Source of the DNA: JAAZNF01 sp964561025
GTDB lineage: Bacteria > Myxococcota > B64-G9
Reading direction: 5' to 3'
DNA length: 30,875 bases
NCBI GenBank assembly: GCA_964561025.1
Contig: CAZLNM010000058.1
Coordinates: forward strand, 1 to 30,875
Below the pieces are notes generated by a model that saw only the letters and a list, made by a program, of their open reading frames with translations, did not search any database and was not told the DNA's origin. The position numbers were made by a program, and so were the translations under genes. Positions 14,949 through 23,166 of the stretch are shown here, piece by piece. Positions within the stretch are counted from its first letter, which is position 1. Every line of letters starts with the position of its first letter.

Positions 14949-16505
14949 ATGGATTCGGTACAGGGTGCGCGGGTTCCGGCGGATCTCCAGGGAGTATTCC
15001 GGGCGGCCGAGGAGATGGTGGGCCGGTACTTCGGCCAGCGCCGCGAGGATGCCGCGCATGGCCGCATCGAGATCTCGCAAGAACGCTACCTTTTGGTTCG
15101 CGCGGCCTCGCTCTCCTTCGAGTTCTTCAACCTGGTGCGCGAGATCCTGGGGGCGGGCCGCGAGCGCGAGGCGGATCTGTTCGCCCAGGACCTGGTGTAC
15201 GATCTGGCGCACGCGCTCGGAAAGACCGACGCCCGCCGCTTCCATGACTGGTCTCAGGCGCGCGATCCCATCTCCCGGCTGGCCTGCGGGCCGGTCCACT
15301 TTGCCCACACGGGTTGGGCCGAGGTGGAGATCGATCCCCGCTCCACGCTGCTTTCGGGGCCGGATTATTTCATGATCTATACCCACCACGGCTCGTTCGA
15401 GGCGGAGGCCTGGGCGGAAGGCGGGCGCCGCCCGGAACTCCCGGTGTGCGTCATGAACGCGGGGTACTCCTCCGGCTGGTGCGAGGAGAGCTTCGGCTTA
15501 CCGCTGGTGGCGGTCGAGGTCAGCTGCCGGGCCCGGGGCGACGATGCCTGCCGCTTCCTGATGGCGCCCCCGCGCCGCATCGAGGAGCGCCTGCGGCGCC
15601 ATTTCCCCGAGGCTCTGCAGGAGGGCAAGACCGCGATCCGCATCCCGGACTTCTTCGTGCGCCAGCGGCTGGAGGAGGAGCTGCGCCGCTCCCACGACAA
15701 CCTCGAGCGGCGGGTGGCGGAGCGCACCGCGGAGCTCAGCCGGCTCAACCAGCGGCTCCAGGAGGAGATCCGGGTACGGCAGCAAGCCGAACAGCAGGCC
15801 TTGCAGGCGGCGCGCTGGGAGGCCGTGGTGCACCTGGCTGGGGGCATCGCTCACGACTTCAACAACCTGATGGGAGTGGTCGTCGGCGAGGCCTCGCTGC
15901 TCGAGGCTTCCCTGCCTGCGGATTCGCCCGTACGCGCGGCCATCGGGCGCATGCGCGAGGCGGGCCAGGCGGCGGCCAACCTCACCCGGCAGCTCATCGA
16001 CTTCTCCCGTCCCGCGTTGAACAAGAAGAATCCGCTGGATCCGGGCGGGATGGAGAACGAGTCACGGCCGCCGATCGCGGCCGCCGGCATCGAGGCGAAT
16101 TCTTCCGCCAAGGCGGCTCCCGTGGCTGCGGGCTCGGGGGAGACGATCCTGGTGGTGGAGGACCAGGCCGCGCTGCGGCGCATGTTCGAGCAGATGCTCT
16201 CCGCCTGTGGATATCGAGTGCTGCCGACCGGCGATCCGCGTGAGGCGCTGCGCTGGCTCTCGGATGGAGAGCGGGCCATCGCCCTGCTGCTGACGGACGT
16301 GGTGATGCCCGGAATGAACGGCCGCGACCTGGCCGAACGCGCGCTGGCGCTGCGTCCCGGCCTCAAGGTGCTGTTCATGTCCGGCTACCCGGACGACGAC
16401 GAGGTGCTGTGCCAGGGCATCGAGCGCGGGCAGGCCGAACTGCTGGTGAAGCCATTCACCCCGGAACAACTCTCCGAGAGGTTGCGGCGCTTGCTCGATC
16501 CTTGA
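14949..16505 (+). CDS. V4R-domain sensor with histidine-kinase H-box and receiver domain but no ATPase domain
   Basis: The 518-residue protein starts with a XylR-N-like helical part and a V4R (4-vinyl reductase) ligand-binding domain (about 40-210; SGPDYFMIYTHHGSFEAEAW, CEESFGLPLVAVEVSCRARG). A coiled coil (about 235-290) leads to a histidine-kinase dimerisation domain with H-box LAGGIAHDFNN (H302). Only about 35 low-complexity residues follow before a receiver domain (about 397-516; ILVVED, phospho-acceptor D450 in LLTDVVMPG, conserved VKPF lysine). The roughly 150-residue HATPase_c domain with its N, G1 and G2 boxes is entirely missing, so the protein cannot phosphorylate itself in the usual way. 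ATG 14949 is chosen because AAGGGGG precedes it; ATG 14925 is in frame. V4R domains bind small ligands such as aromatic compounds; the ligand here is unknown. It is divergent from the operon starting at 14816. Confidence 0.88.
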   Translation: MDSVQGARVPADLQGVFRAAEEMVGRYFGQRREDAAHGRIEISQERYLLVRAASLSFEFFNLVREILGAGREREADLFAQDLVYDLAHALGKTDARRFHDWSQARDPISRLACGPVHFAHTGWAEVEIDPRSTLLSGPDYFMIYTHHGSFEAEAWAEGGRRPELPVCVMNAGYSSGWCEESFGLPLVAVEVSCRARGDDACRFLMAPPRRIEERLRRHFPEALQEGKTAIRIPDFFVRQRLEEELRRSHDNLERRVAERTAELSRLNQRLQEEIRVRQQAEQQALQAARWEAVVHLAGGIAHDFNNLMGVVVGEASLLEASLPADSPVRAAIGRMREAGQAAANLTRQLIDFSRPALNKKNPLDPGGMENESRPPIAAAGIEANSSAKAAPVAAGSGETILVVEDQAALRRMFEQMLSACGYRVLPTGDPREALRWLSDGERAIALLLTDVVMPGMNGRDLAERALALRPGLKVLFMSGYPDDDEVLCQGIERGQAELLVKPFTPEQLSERLRRLLDP

Positions 16506-16537
16506 ATCGCCCCGTTGGCTTGAATGAACAGTCGCCT

Positions 16538-16553
16538 ACGCTGCGTTCAGCGT
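16538..16553. terminator. Weak hairpin between convergent genes
   Basis: ACGCTG (16538-16543) and CAGCGT (16548-16553) form a six-base-pair stem with a four-base loop in the 71-base space between the convergent sensor and lipoprotein genes. There is no T-tract, so a terminator role is only a guess. Confidence 0.2.
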
Positions 16554-16576
16554 GCCGGTAAAGAGGAATAGTTCTC

Positions 16577-19500
16577 TCAGCGGCTCCAGAAGACCTGCAG
16601 GTTGCTGAAGGTGGGCCGGGCGCCGTCCTGGGTGCTGGAGAGCATCACGTCCGCCGAGAGCCAGCGGTTGCCCTGGATGCCGGCGCAGGAGCGCAGATCC
16701 GCGGGCGAGGTGGTGAACGGCCCGCAGCGCGGGCTGGGGTTGGTGACCAGCCCACCCTCGGTGTCGGCGGCCACGAACGAGACGCTCACCGAGGTCCCGG
16801 CCGGCACGGTGGCGGTCCAGGTGGCGCTGTGCCAGATAGGGCTCGGGTAGCCCGAGTCGAAGTTCTGGATCCAGTGGCCCTCGCGGGTGGTGACGGTGCG
16901 AAGCTGCGAGCCGGTCATGTCGGAGTAAGTGTACATGCCGGCGCCGTGCTCCACCACGTACGTCTGGTCGAAGGTGCAGTCGCGGTTGAAGCGGTGGGCG
17001 TAGCCGCCGATGCGCTGCACCACCCACACCTTGTTGGCGGCATCCATGGCCACGCCGCGGGCGTCAGTGGCGCCGGGGCCGGTCATGGGCACGGGGATGG
17101 TGCACAGGAGCTGGCCGGTGGTGGGATCGATCTTGTACAACACGTTCAGATCGTACGAGCAAGCCCATACGATTCCCTCGTAATCAACGGTCACGCCGGT
17201 GACGTGGCCGCCGCAGGCCTGGGAGTTCATGACCGTGTAGGGAGGCGTTGGCAACAGGCTGTGGACGCAGCCCGTGCCCCACCAGCTCCCGAACCAGATC
17301 TTGCCGTCCACCGGCGAGACCGCGATGCCGTACCAGGAGGGGTTGGATACGTACTCGACCGCGCCGGTGCGGGTGTTGACCTTGACCGTGTTGTTGGTGG
17401 TGTGGCCGTGGTCCACGCCCGAGGCGCTCCACAGGTAGCCGTTGCCGTCCACCGCCAGGCCGTAGATGGAGGTGTTGACCGGGATGCTGCGCAGCAGCCG
17501 GCAGCAGGGCGGCGAGGCGCAGCCGCTCTGGACCACCTCGCTGCCGCTGAACTGGTACAGCGTCTGGCCCTCCCAGGTGCCGACCCACACGTTGCCGTCG
17601 CCGTCGATGGCCACCCCGCGGGCGCGGCCCGGCGCGTCGCCGCGGCAGATGAGGCTGCCGTCCTCCGAGTTGAGGTGGGCGACGTTGGAGAGCAAGGGGT
17701 CCCAGATGTTCGCCGAGCCGCGGTTGCCCACCCACACCGAGTAGTCCAGCGCCACCGCGGTGCGCGAGGGATCGTCGCCGTGGGAGGGCGCCAGCCAGTA
17801 GCGGTGGCCGTCCACGGTGTCGAGCTTGGCCACCTGGTCCCGCTCGTTCACCGCCAGGTAGATGAACGGCGTGCGCAGCGTGCCCTGTCCCAGGGTGATG
17901 GAGTCGGGGTCGCCCGGGTCGGGCTCCACCCCGTCGCACTGCCGCCCCGGCGCGTTGCAGTCCGACGGCTGGTTCCAGTCCTCCTCGTAGCAGTACGACC
18001 CCGGGCACGCCCCGCAGGCATTGAGCAGCCCCTCGTCCGTCAGCCCATCGCAGTCGTTGTCCGCCCCGTCGCACTCCGCCTCCGGCGCCACCGGCAGACA
18101 CTGCCCGCAGCCGTTCCGCAGCCCCTCGTCCGTCAGCCCATCGCAGTCGTTGTCCGTGCCGTCGCAGATCTCCTCCCACTGGCAGTACCCGCAGCCGTTC
18201 GACCCCACCGCCCAGCGCTCGTCCGTCTCGTCGTCGCAGTCGTTGTCCTGCCCGTCGCATACCTCCGTCTCGGGTGTCACGTCCCCCGTGCACGGGCCCC
18301 AGAACTCCCCGTCGCAGCGCATCTCCCCGTACTTGCAGCTCCCGTGCCCCGCCGTCTCCGGCGGACCACGGTAACACGGCAGCGTCTCTGAACCCAGACA
18401 ACCCCCGCACCCGTCGTCCACCTCCCCGTCGCAGTCGTTGTCCAGCCCGTCCCCGCATACCTCGTCCCCCACCGCCCCGCACGTCCCGCAGGCGTTCTGC
18501 ACCCCCTCGTCCGTCAGCCCGTTGCAGTTGTCGTCCCGCCCGTTGCACACCTCCGCCGCGCCCGGGTTCACCGCCGCGTCATTGTCGTCGCAGTCCTGCG
18601 GCGGCCGGTGCCCGTCCCCATCCCCGTCCGGCAGGCAGTCCTCGTCCGTCATCCCGTCGCAGTCGTTGTCCTTCCCATCCGCCACCCCGCCCGCGCACTC
18701 CGCCGCCGGCAGCACCTCGCCCTGGCACTCGTTCCAGGCGTACGTCCCGCCCGCCTGCTGCACGCAGTCGTGGAACCCCCCCCGGCACTCCCCGAACCCC
18801 AGCGTGCTCACCGGCCCAGAGTAGCACGGCTGGTGCACCGGCGGATGGCAGGTGCACGTCCCCGGCGGCGTCGGACAGCCGCAGTCCGGATCGCAGCTGC
18901 ACCCCTCGTCCACCCGCCCGTCGCAGTTGTCGTCCAGCCCGTTCCCGCACAGCTCTTGAAGTTCGCTGTCCGGCGGCGCGCACGCGCCGCAGCGGTTGGT
19001 GAGCCCCTCGTCCGTCTGCCCGTTGCAGTCGTTGTCCTGCCCGTCGCAGCTCGCCTCCGGGTTCTCCGCCGGCAGCCGCTCCCCCTCGCACATGCCGAAC
19101 ACCCCGTCCGGCCCGCAACGCGACACGCCCGAGCGGCACACCCCGCGGTTCTCCGTCCCCGCCGGCCCCGTGTAGCAGGTGCGGCTCTCCCCCTGCCGGC
19201 AGGTGCAGGCCGGGTCGGCCGAGTCGCTCTTCCCGTCGCAGTTGTTGTCGATGTCGTCGTGGCAGTCCTCGGTGGCCCCCGGGTGGATGCGCCCGTCGTC
19301 GTCGTTGCAGTCCGGCCCCGCGGCGCAGTCCTTGCCGTAGCCGTCGCCGTCGCGATCGATACAGGCCGAACCGTCGCCGTCGCTGCCGCCGTCGGGCTTC
19401 TCCTTGCGGACGCAGTAGCCGTTCTTGCACTCGCCCTCATCCCCGCAGTCGCCATCGTCGTCGCAGGGGAGCAGGCAGTGGCCCGACACGCACACCCGGT

Positions 19501-19672
19501 CGGAGGGACAGTCGGCCGGCGCGCTGCACTCCTTGGCGCAGAACCCGCCCACGCACCCCTGCCCCGGCGGGCAGTCCGCCGGCCCGTTGCACGGCGTCGG
19601 CCCCGGCGCCGTCTTGCTCGAGCACGAAAGCAGAAGGCTCAGGGAAAGCCCGACCAGGATCCGGTATTTCAT
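16577..19672 (-). CDS. MopE-repeat surface lipoprotein with C-terminal beta-propeller
   Basis: The 1031-residue protein has a lipoprotein signal peptide (MKYRILVGLSLSLLLSC, lipobox LLSC), then Cys-rich CxxxxDCPxGxxC units. At least nine MopE-type repeats follow (for example DGTDNDCDGLTDEG, NGRDDNCNGLTDEG), interleaved with short Cys-rich modules such as CYSGPVSTLGFGECRGG. From about residue 600 the sequence becomes a Vgb/NHL-like beta-propeller with repeated blades (GVAIDGDGNVWVGTWEG, GLAVDGNGYLWSASG, GVAMDAANKVWVV), ending in a beta-rich domain. MopE repeats are calcium/metal-binding Asp-rich loops common on myxobacterial surface proteins. ATG 19672 is used since GGAGGT lies six bases upstream and the lipobox then sits correctly. 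Two repeats are nearly identical in DNA (18025-18063 and 18118-18156). Function is likely structural or adhesive; I cannot be more specific. Confidence 0.88.
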   Translation of the reverse strand: MKYRILVGLSLSLLLSCSSKTAPGPTPCNGPADCPPGQGCVGGFCAKECSAPADCPSDRVCVSGHCLLPCDDDGDCGDEGECKNGYCVRKEKPDGGSDGDGSACIDRDGDGYGKDCAAGPDCNDDDGRIHPGATEDCHDDIDNNCDGKSDSADPACTCRQGESRTCYTGPAGTENRGVCRSGVSRCGPDGVFGMCEGERLPAENPEASCDGQDNDCNGQTDEGLTNRCGACAPPDSELQELCGNGLDDNCDGRVDEGCSCDPDCGCPTPPGTCTCHPPVHQPCYSGPVSTLGFGECRGGFHDCVQQAGGTYAWNECQGEVLPAAECAGGVADGKDNDCDGMTDEDCLPDGDGDGHRPPQDCDDNDAAVNPGAAEVCNGRDDNCNGLTDEGVQNACGTCGAVGDEVCGDGLDNDCDGEVDDGCGGCLGSETLPCYRGPPETAGHGSCKYGEMRCDGEFWGPCTGDVTPETEVCDGQDNDCDDETDERWAVGSNGCGYCQWEEICDGTDNDCDGLTDEGLRNGCGQCLPVAPEAECDGADNDCDGLTDEGLLNACGACPGSYCYEEDWNQPSDCNAPGRQCDGVEPDPGDPDSITLGQGTLRTPFIYLAVNERDQVAKLDTVDGHRYWLAPSHGDDPSRTAVALDYSVWVGNRGSANIWDPLLSNVAHLNSEDGSLICRGDAPGRARGVAIDGDGNVWVGTWEGQTLYQFSGSEVVQSGCASPPCCRLLRSIPVNTSIYGLAVDGNGYLWSASGVDHGHTTNNTVKVNTRTGAVEYVSNPSWYGIAVSPVDGKIWFGSWWGTGCVHSLLPTPPYTVMNSQACGGHVTGVTVDYEGIVWACSYDLNVLYKIDPTTGQLLCTIPVPMTGPGATDARGVAMDAANKVWVVQRIGGYAHRFNRDCTFDQTYVVEHGAGMYTYSDMTGSQLRTVTTREGHWIQNFDSGYPSPIWHSATWTATVPAGTSVSVSFVAADTEGGLVTNPSPRCGPFTTSPADLRSCAGIQGNRWLSADVMLSSTQDGARPTFSNLQVFWSR
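18025..18156 (-). repeat. 93-bp-period exact DNA repeat inside the MopE region
   Basis: A 39-base segment at 18025-18063 recurs exactly at 18118-18156, a spacing of 31 codons. It encodes the successive DNDCDGLTDEGL units, and identical codon choice suggests a recent duplication or gene conversion. Confidence 0.85.
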
Positions 19673-19806
19673 AATAAGACCTCCAAGGTACAATTCCATT
19701 CAGTAAAAGATACTCTATCACCACAGGAAAAAACAGGTCATCGGTCGAACGGCCGCTCCTGCGAAGGGTGATCCAGGGCCAGGCGGTTGTGATATCCTGC
19801 CTTTCC

Positions 19807-22212
19807 ATGAGAAGAACGCTTCTCGGCTCCCTCTTGGTTGTCGCCGCTGTCTTCCTTGCCCCTACAGGCTCCGCTCAGGAGGTGGTCACGGTGACGCTCG
19901 ACGACGCCGTGATCGCGAAGAAGAGCCGGCTGGGGATCGGGGTGAACGGCGGCGGCTCGTGGTACAACTTCGTCGGCGCCATCCTGGTCGACGATCCCAG
20001 TTTCGAGGGCCCGGCGGACACCAACGGCTTCGCCCGCGAGGGCTGGCCCTGGTACGCCGGCGGCTCGCTCACCGCCAGCGTGGAGGCCGGCGGAACCTCC
20101 GGAGCGCAGTGCCAGAAGGTGGTGGTGGCCGCGGCCGGCGCCTCCATGAACCAGGGCCGCGCCGACCTGCCCCAGGCGCCGCTGCGGATGACGGCGCGCG
20201 CGGGCCACACCTACCGCATCAAGGTGCGGGTGCGCGCTTCTCAGGAGGGCTTGCGCCTCCGCCTGGGTGTGCTCGACGGGGGTTGGCAGGGGATCTACGG
20301 CGCGGATCTATCCGCCGGAACGTCATGGGCCGTGGTCATGAGCGACTACCGGCCGGCCGCCGACCACCTGTTGCGGGGCATCACCATCCGCTTCATGGAC
20401 GCGGGCACCTACTGGCTGGACGACCTGGTGGCCTGGGACGTGGACGACATCGATCCGGCCACCGGGCTGTGTGCCACTTTCGTGTCCCGCCTCCGGGAAC
20501 TCCGGCCGGCCACGCTGCGCCTGGGCGGCCTGGGCGTGAACGGCATCCCGCTCGAGAGCTACCTTCGGCGCTTGTGGGATCTCGACTACGGTCCGCCGGC
20601 GCTCGGCCCCGATCTGGATCTGGGCACCTTCCTGCGCCTGTGCCGGGAGGTGGGGGCCGACCCGTTCCTCACCGTGCCGCCGGCGTTCTCGGACGGGAGT
20701 CACTGGCAGGTCGGCGACCTCACCCGCGAGGTGCTGGAGAGCGTCTACGCCGATCACGGCAACCTGGTGGATTACCTCGGGGGAGGCCCCGAGACGGCGT
20801 ACGGCGCCCGTCGGCAGGCCGACGGCTTCGCGCGCTGGGATGGAATGTTCGGCAGTATCTACCTCGAGCTCGGTAACGAGTTGTGGGGTACGCCCGACGG
20901 CAAGTGGGACATGGACCTCACCGGCCAGGAGAGCCAACGGCAGCAGATGGAGAACTACGCCACCTACTGCGCGCGCAGGTTCGCCGAGATGAAGTCCCGC
21001 CCCGGCTGGCGGCCGAACATGCGCGCCGGTTTCTGCGGGCGCAGCCCCGACGTGTGGCTGGGGGGCTGGCCGGGCTCCTATGACGGCACCCTGGTCCCGG
21101 CCATCGGCGCCATGACGGACTTCTCCACCATCGACCTCTACTACGGCGAGGGGAGCGCGAGCGACAGCGACGAGGCCATCTTCGGGGCGCTGTTCGCGAG
21201 CGCGGTGTGGCACGAGCGGGCCATCGGCGCCATGAAGGCCGCCTTTCGCCAGGCCAACGGCGGGCGCGACATCGAGACCACCGTGTACGAGGGCAACGCC
21301 ACCTGGGGGCCCTACGAGCCGGACCTGCAGAACCCGTCTCCGCTCTACTTCAAGGAGGTCAGCCTGGGCGCGGCGGTGTCGTTGCTCGACGTGTACGCCG
21401 CGGCCAACCGCGCCGGGGTGACCGTGAACAACCACTTCCATTACGGCGGCAACATCTGGGGCGCCACCGGGCCGTACCCCGAGGTGTGGCGCAAGCCGGC
21501 GTTCTTCGCCCTGAAGATGTTCAACACCGAACTTGCCGGCGACCTGGTGGGGTGCGCCGTCCAGGGCGGCGGCGCCTGGGACGACGCGCTCACTGGCGAA
21601 CGGGGCGTGCCCTTCGTGGCCTGCTACCCGTACCTGGAAAATGACACCTACTCCGTGCTGCTCATCAACCGCCACCGCAGCGAGCCGCGCGAGGTGCGCC
21701 TGCCGCACCGGCTGGCCCCGCTGGCCACGGTCACGCTCAGCGGCGCCGACATCAACCAGAACAACGAGAACGGCGAGACGGTCGTGCCGCGATACGTTCC
21801 GCTCTCGGGCCAGCTCCAGGACGAGGTCCGGCTCACCCTCCCGCCGTTCTCGGCGGTGGTGCTCAAGGCGTCGAAGGGCGCGAGCCCGCAGGACGGCGGC
21901 GATGGCGGCGCCGATGGCGGTGGCGACGCCGGTGGCGATGCGTTCGATGCGGGATTGGGAGATACCGGGATGGAACCGGACGCCGGCGATGTGAGCGGGG
22001 ACGATGGCGGAGATCCTTCGCAAGATGGGGCGGACGGGGCGGATGGCACGGGGACGGACGCTGGCGGTGACGAGGGCTTTCGGGACCGACTTCTCGGCTC
22101 GTGCGGCGGGTGTGATTCCTCGTCCGGGCGCGTCACGGGCGGCGCGTGGTGCCTGTTGCTGGTGGTAGTGTACCGCTTCAGCCGCAGCAGAATTTCCAAA
22201 CACAACGCTTGA
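19807..22212 (+). CDS. Secreted clan GH-A glycosidase (GH51-like) with Asp/Gly linker and C-terminal anchor
   Basis: The 801-residue protein starts with a signal peptide (MRRTLLGSLLVVAAVFLAP, cleavage near GSAQ). A beta-sandwich carbohydrate-binding-like domain (about 30-215; AGTYWLDDLVAWDVDD) precedes a TIM-barrel glycosidase. The acid/base glutamate is probably E358 in LELGNELW, and the nucleophile E495 in TVYEGN, the spacing and motifs of clan GH-A enzymes such as alpha-L-arabinofuranosidases (GH51). A beta domain ends near residue 695. The last 110 residues are an Asp/Gly-rich linker (DGGDGGADGGGDAGGD) followed by CGGC, a hydrophobic stretch (AWCLLLVVVY) and basic residues RFSRSR, like the myxobacterial GC/transmembrane/Arg sorting tail. 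No clear ribosome binding site is seen; ATG 19807 is chosen from the signal peptide. It probably acts on plant or microbial polysaccharides at the cell surface. Confidence 0.85.
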   Translation: MRRTLLGSLLVVAAVFLAPTGSAQEVVTVTLDDAVIAKKSRLGIGVNGGGSWYNFVGAILVDDPSFEGPADTNGFAREGWPWYAGGSLTASVEAGGTSGAQCQKVVVAAAGASMNQGRADLPQAPLRMTARAGHTYRIKVRVRASQEGLRLRLGVLDGGWQGIYGADLSAGTSWAVVMSDYRPAADHLLRGITIRFMDAGTYWLDDLVAWDVDDIDPATGLCATFVSRLRELRPATLRLGGLGVNGIPLESYLRRLWDLDYGPPALGPDLDLGTFLRLCREVGADPFLTVPPAFSDGSHWQVGDLTREVLESVYADHGNLVDYLGGGPETAYGARRQADGFARWDGMFGSIYLELGNELWGTPDGKWDMDLTGQESQRQQMENYATYCARRFAEMKSRPGWRPNMRAGFCGRSPDVWLGGWPGSYDGTLVPAIGAMTDFSTIDLYYGEGSASDSDEAIFGALFASAVWHERAIGAMKAAFRQANGGRDIETTVYEGNATWGPYEPDLQNPSPLYFKEVSLGAAVSLLDVYAAANRAGVTVNNHFHYGGNIWGATGPYPEVWRKPAFFALKMFNTELAGDLVGCAVQGGGAWDDALTGERGVPFVACYPYLENDTYSVLLINRHRSEPREVRLPHRLAPLATVTLSGADINQNNENGETVVPRYVPLSGQLQDEVRLTLPPFSAVVLKASKGASPQDGGDGGADGGGDAGGDAFDAGLGDTGMEPDAGDVSGDDGGDPSQDGADGADGTGTDAGGDEGFRDRLLGSCGGCDSSSGRVTGGAWCLLLVVVYRFSRSRISKHNA

Positions 22213-22238
22213 CCTTTGCGATCTCTTTTTGTTACGGT
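22209..22238 (+). promoter_or_regulatory. Possible promoter of the PilZ gene
   Basis: TTGACC (22209-22214) overlaps the stop codon of the glycosidase gene and is followed after 18 bases by TACGGT (22233-22238). The -35 match is good and the -10 match poor. Confidence 0.3.
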
Positions 22239-22284
22239 CCGCTCACAGATGGCCGGCTCGGTGGTCGGCGAAGCGGGGAGGAGA

Positions 22285-22959
22285 ATGATCGCGGTTGAGT
22301 CCATGCAAGCCTGGCTCAAGAAACTCTCCTGGAGCGTACCCCAGCGCCGCGACCTCGTGCGCGCCTACCTCACCGAGGCGCCTCACGGCGGGCTCATGGT
22401 CCCGGTGCGGGAGGACCTGGAAGCCGGCTCCCCGGTCGAGCTGTGCATCCGTATCGCGGACGCCAATGAGCAGCACACCCTGCGCGGCGCGGTGCTGTGG
22501 TGCCGGCGCGAGGGCACAGGGCGGATGGCGGGCATCGGATTCCTCTCGTCGGAAGTGGACAAGCGCGAGGCCATGTTGAGTGGAAACGCGGCGCCCCAGA
22601 ACAGCAGCGAGCGGCGCGCCCCGCGCTTCGCCACCACCCTGCGGGTGACCTACCGCAGCGCCACCGACTTCGTGGTGGACTACGCCCGCAACATCTCGGC
22701 GGGCGGGGCCTTCATCGAGAGCCGCAATCCCCCGGCCATCGGGCGGCAGATCCTGTTCAAGGTCTACCCGCCCGGCCACGACACCCCGATCGACCTGCCC
22801 GGCAAGGTGGCCTGGGTGCAGCCGGGGAAGGGCTTCGGTGTGTGCTTTTCCAAGGACGATCCGGCCTCGATGAAGGAGCTGGATCGCCTGGTGCGCCGCA
22901 TCGCCATCGGCACCCCCACACCGGTCTCGGCCCCGGTGTTCGAAGAGATCCGCGGCTGA
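22285..22959 (+). CDS. Tandem PilZ-domain protein (probable c-di-GMP effector)
   Basis: The 224-residue protein has two PilZ-like folds. The second (about residues 108-205) has both c-di-GMP signatures: the RxxxR box in ERRAPRF and NISAGGAF, the (D/N)xSxxG box; it ends with GKVAWVQPGKGFGVCF. The first (about 12-95) keeps the beta-barrel pattern (GGLMVPVREDLEAGSPVEL, GAVLWCRREG) but has HGGLMV in place of the NxSxxG box and no RxxxR, so it probably does not bind the nucleotide. This resembles the PilZ-type paralogous family abundant in Myxococcus. ATG 22285 follows GGGGAGGAG; ATG 22303 is an alternative. No membrane segment is seen. It likely links c-di-GMP to motility or surface behaviour; partners are unknown. 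Confidence 0.87.
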   Translation: MIAVESMQAWLKKLSWSVPQRRDLVRAYLTEAPHGGLMVPVREDLEAGSPVELCIRIADANEQHTLRGAVLWCRREGTGRMAGIGFLSSEVDKREAMLSGNAAPQNSSERRAPRFATTLRVTYRSATDFVVDYARNISAGGAFIESRNPPAIGRQILFKVYPPGHDTPIDLPGKVAWVQPGKGFGVCFSKDDPASMKELDRLVRRIAIGTPTPVSAPVFEEIRG

Positions 22960-23166
22960 ATCAGGGAAATCGACACCAGGCGGCTCTCGTATCTCCAAGC
23001 GAAGCTGATTTGCGCGGGGATGGAGTCGCGGGCGGTTGTGGCCCGTGTTGCCGGCAGGCGCGAGCGTGGGGCCGAGTGAGGCAGCGCGTTCGCACGCGAC
23101 GTGGGACCACGGTCAGAGCCCGTCAAAGGGACAGCGGGATGGGCCACCGGCTGGGTACGATGCGAG

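Noticed and set aside
18000..19500. Direct DNA repeats as a CRISPR array
   Set aside because: They encode the repeated Asp/Cys motifs in frame, vary in length and sequence, and have no constant spacer pattern.
22960..23166. Terminator or small RNA between the PilZ gene and mfd
   Set aside because: Only a short CGGGC/GCCCG stem at 23029-23045 without T-tract is seen, common by chance in this GC-rich DNA.
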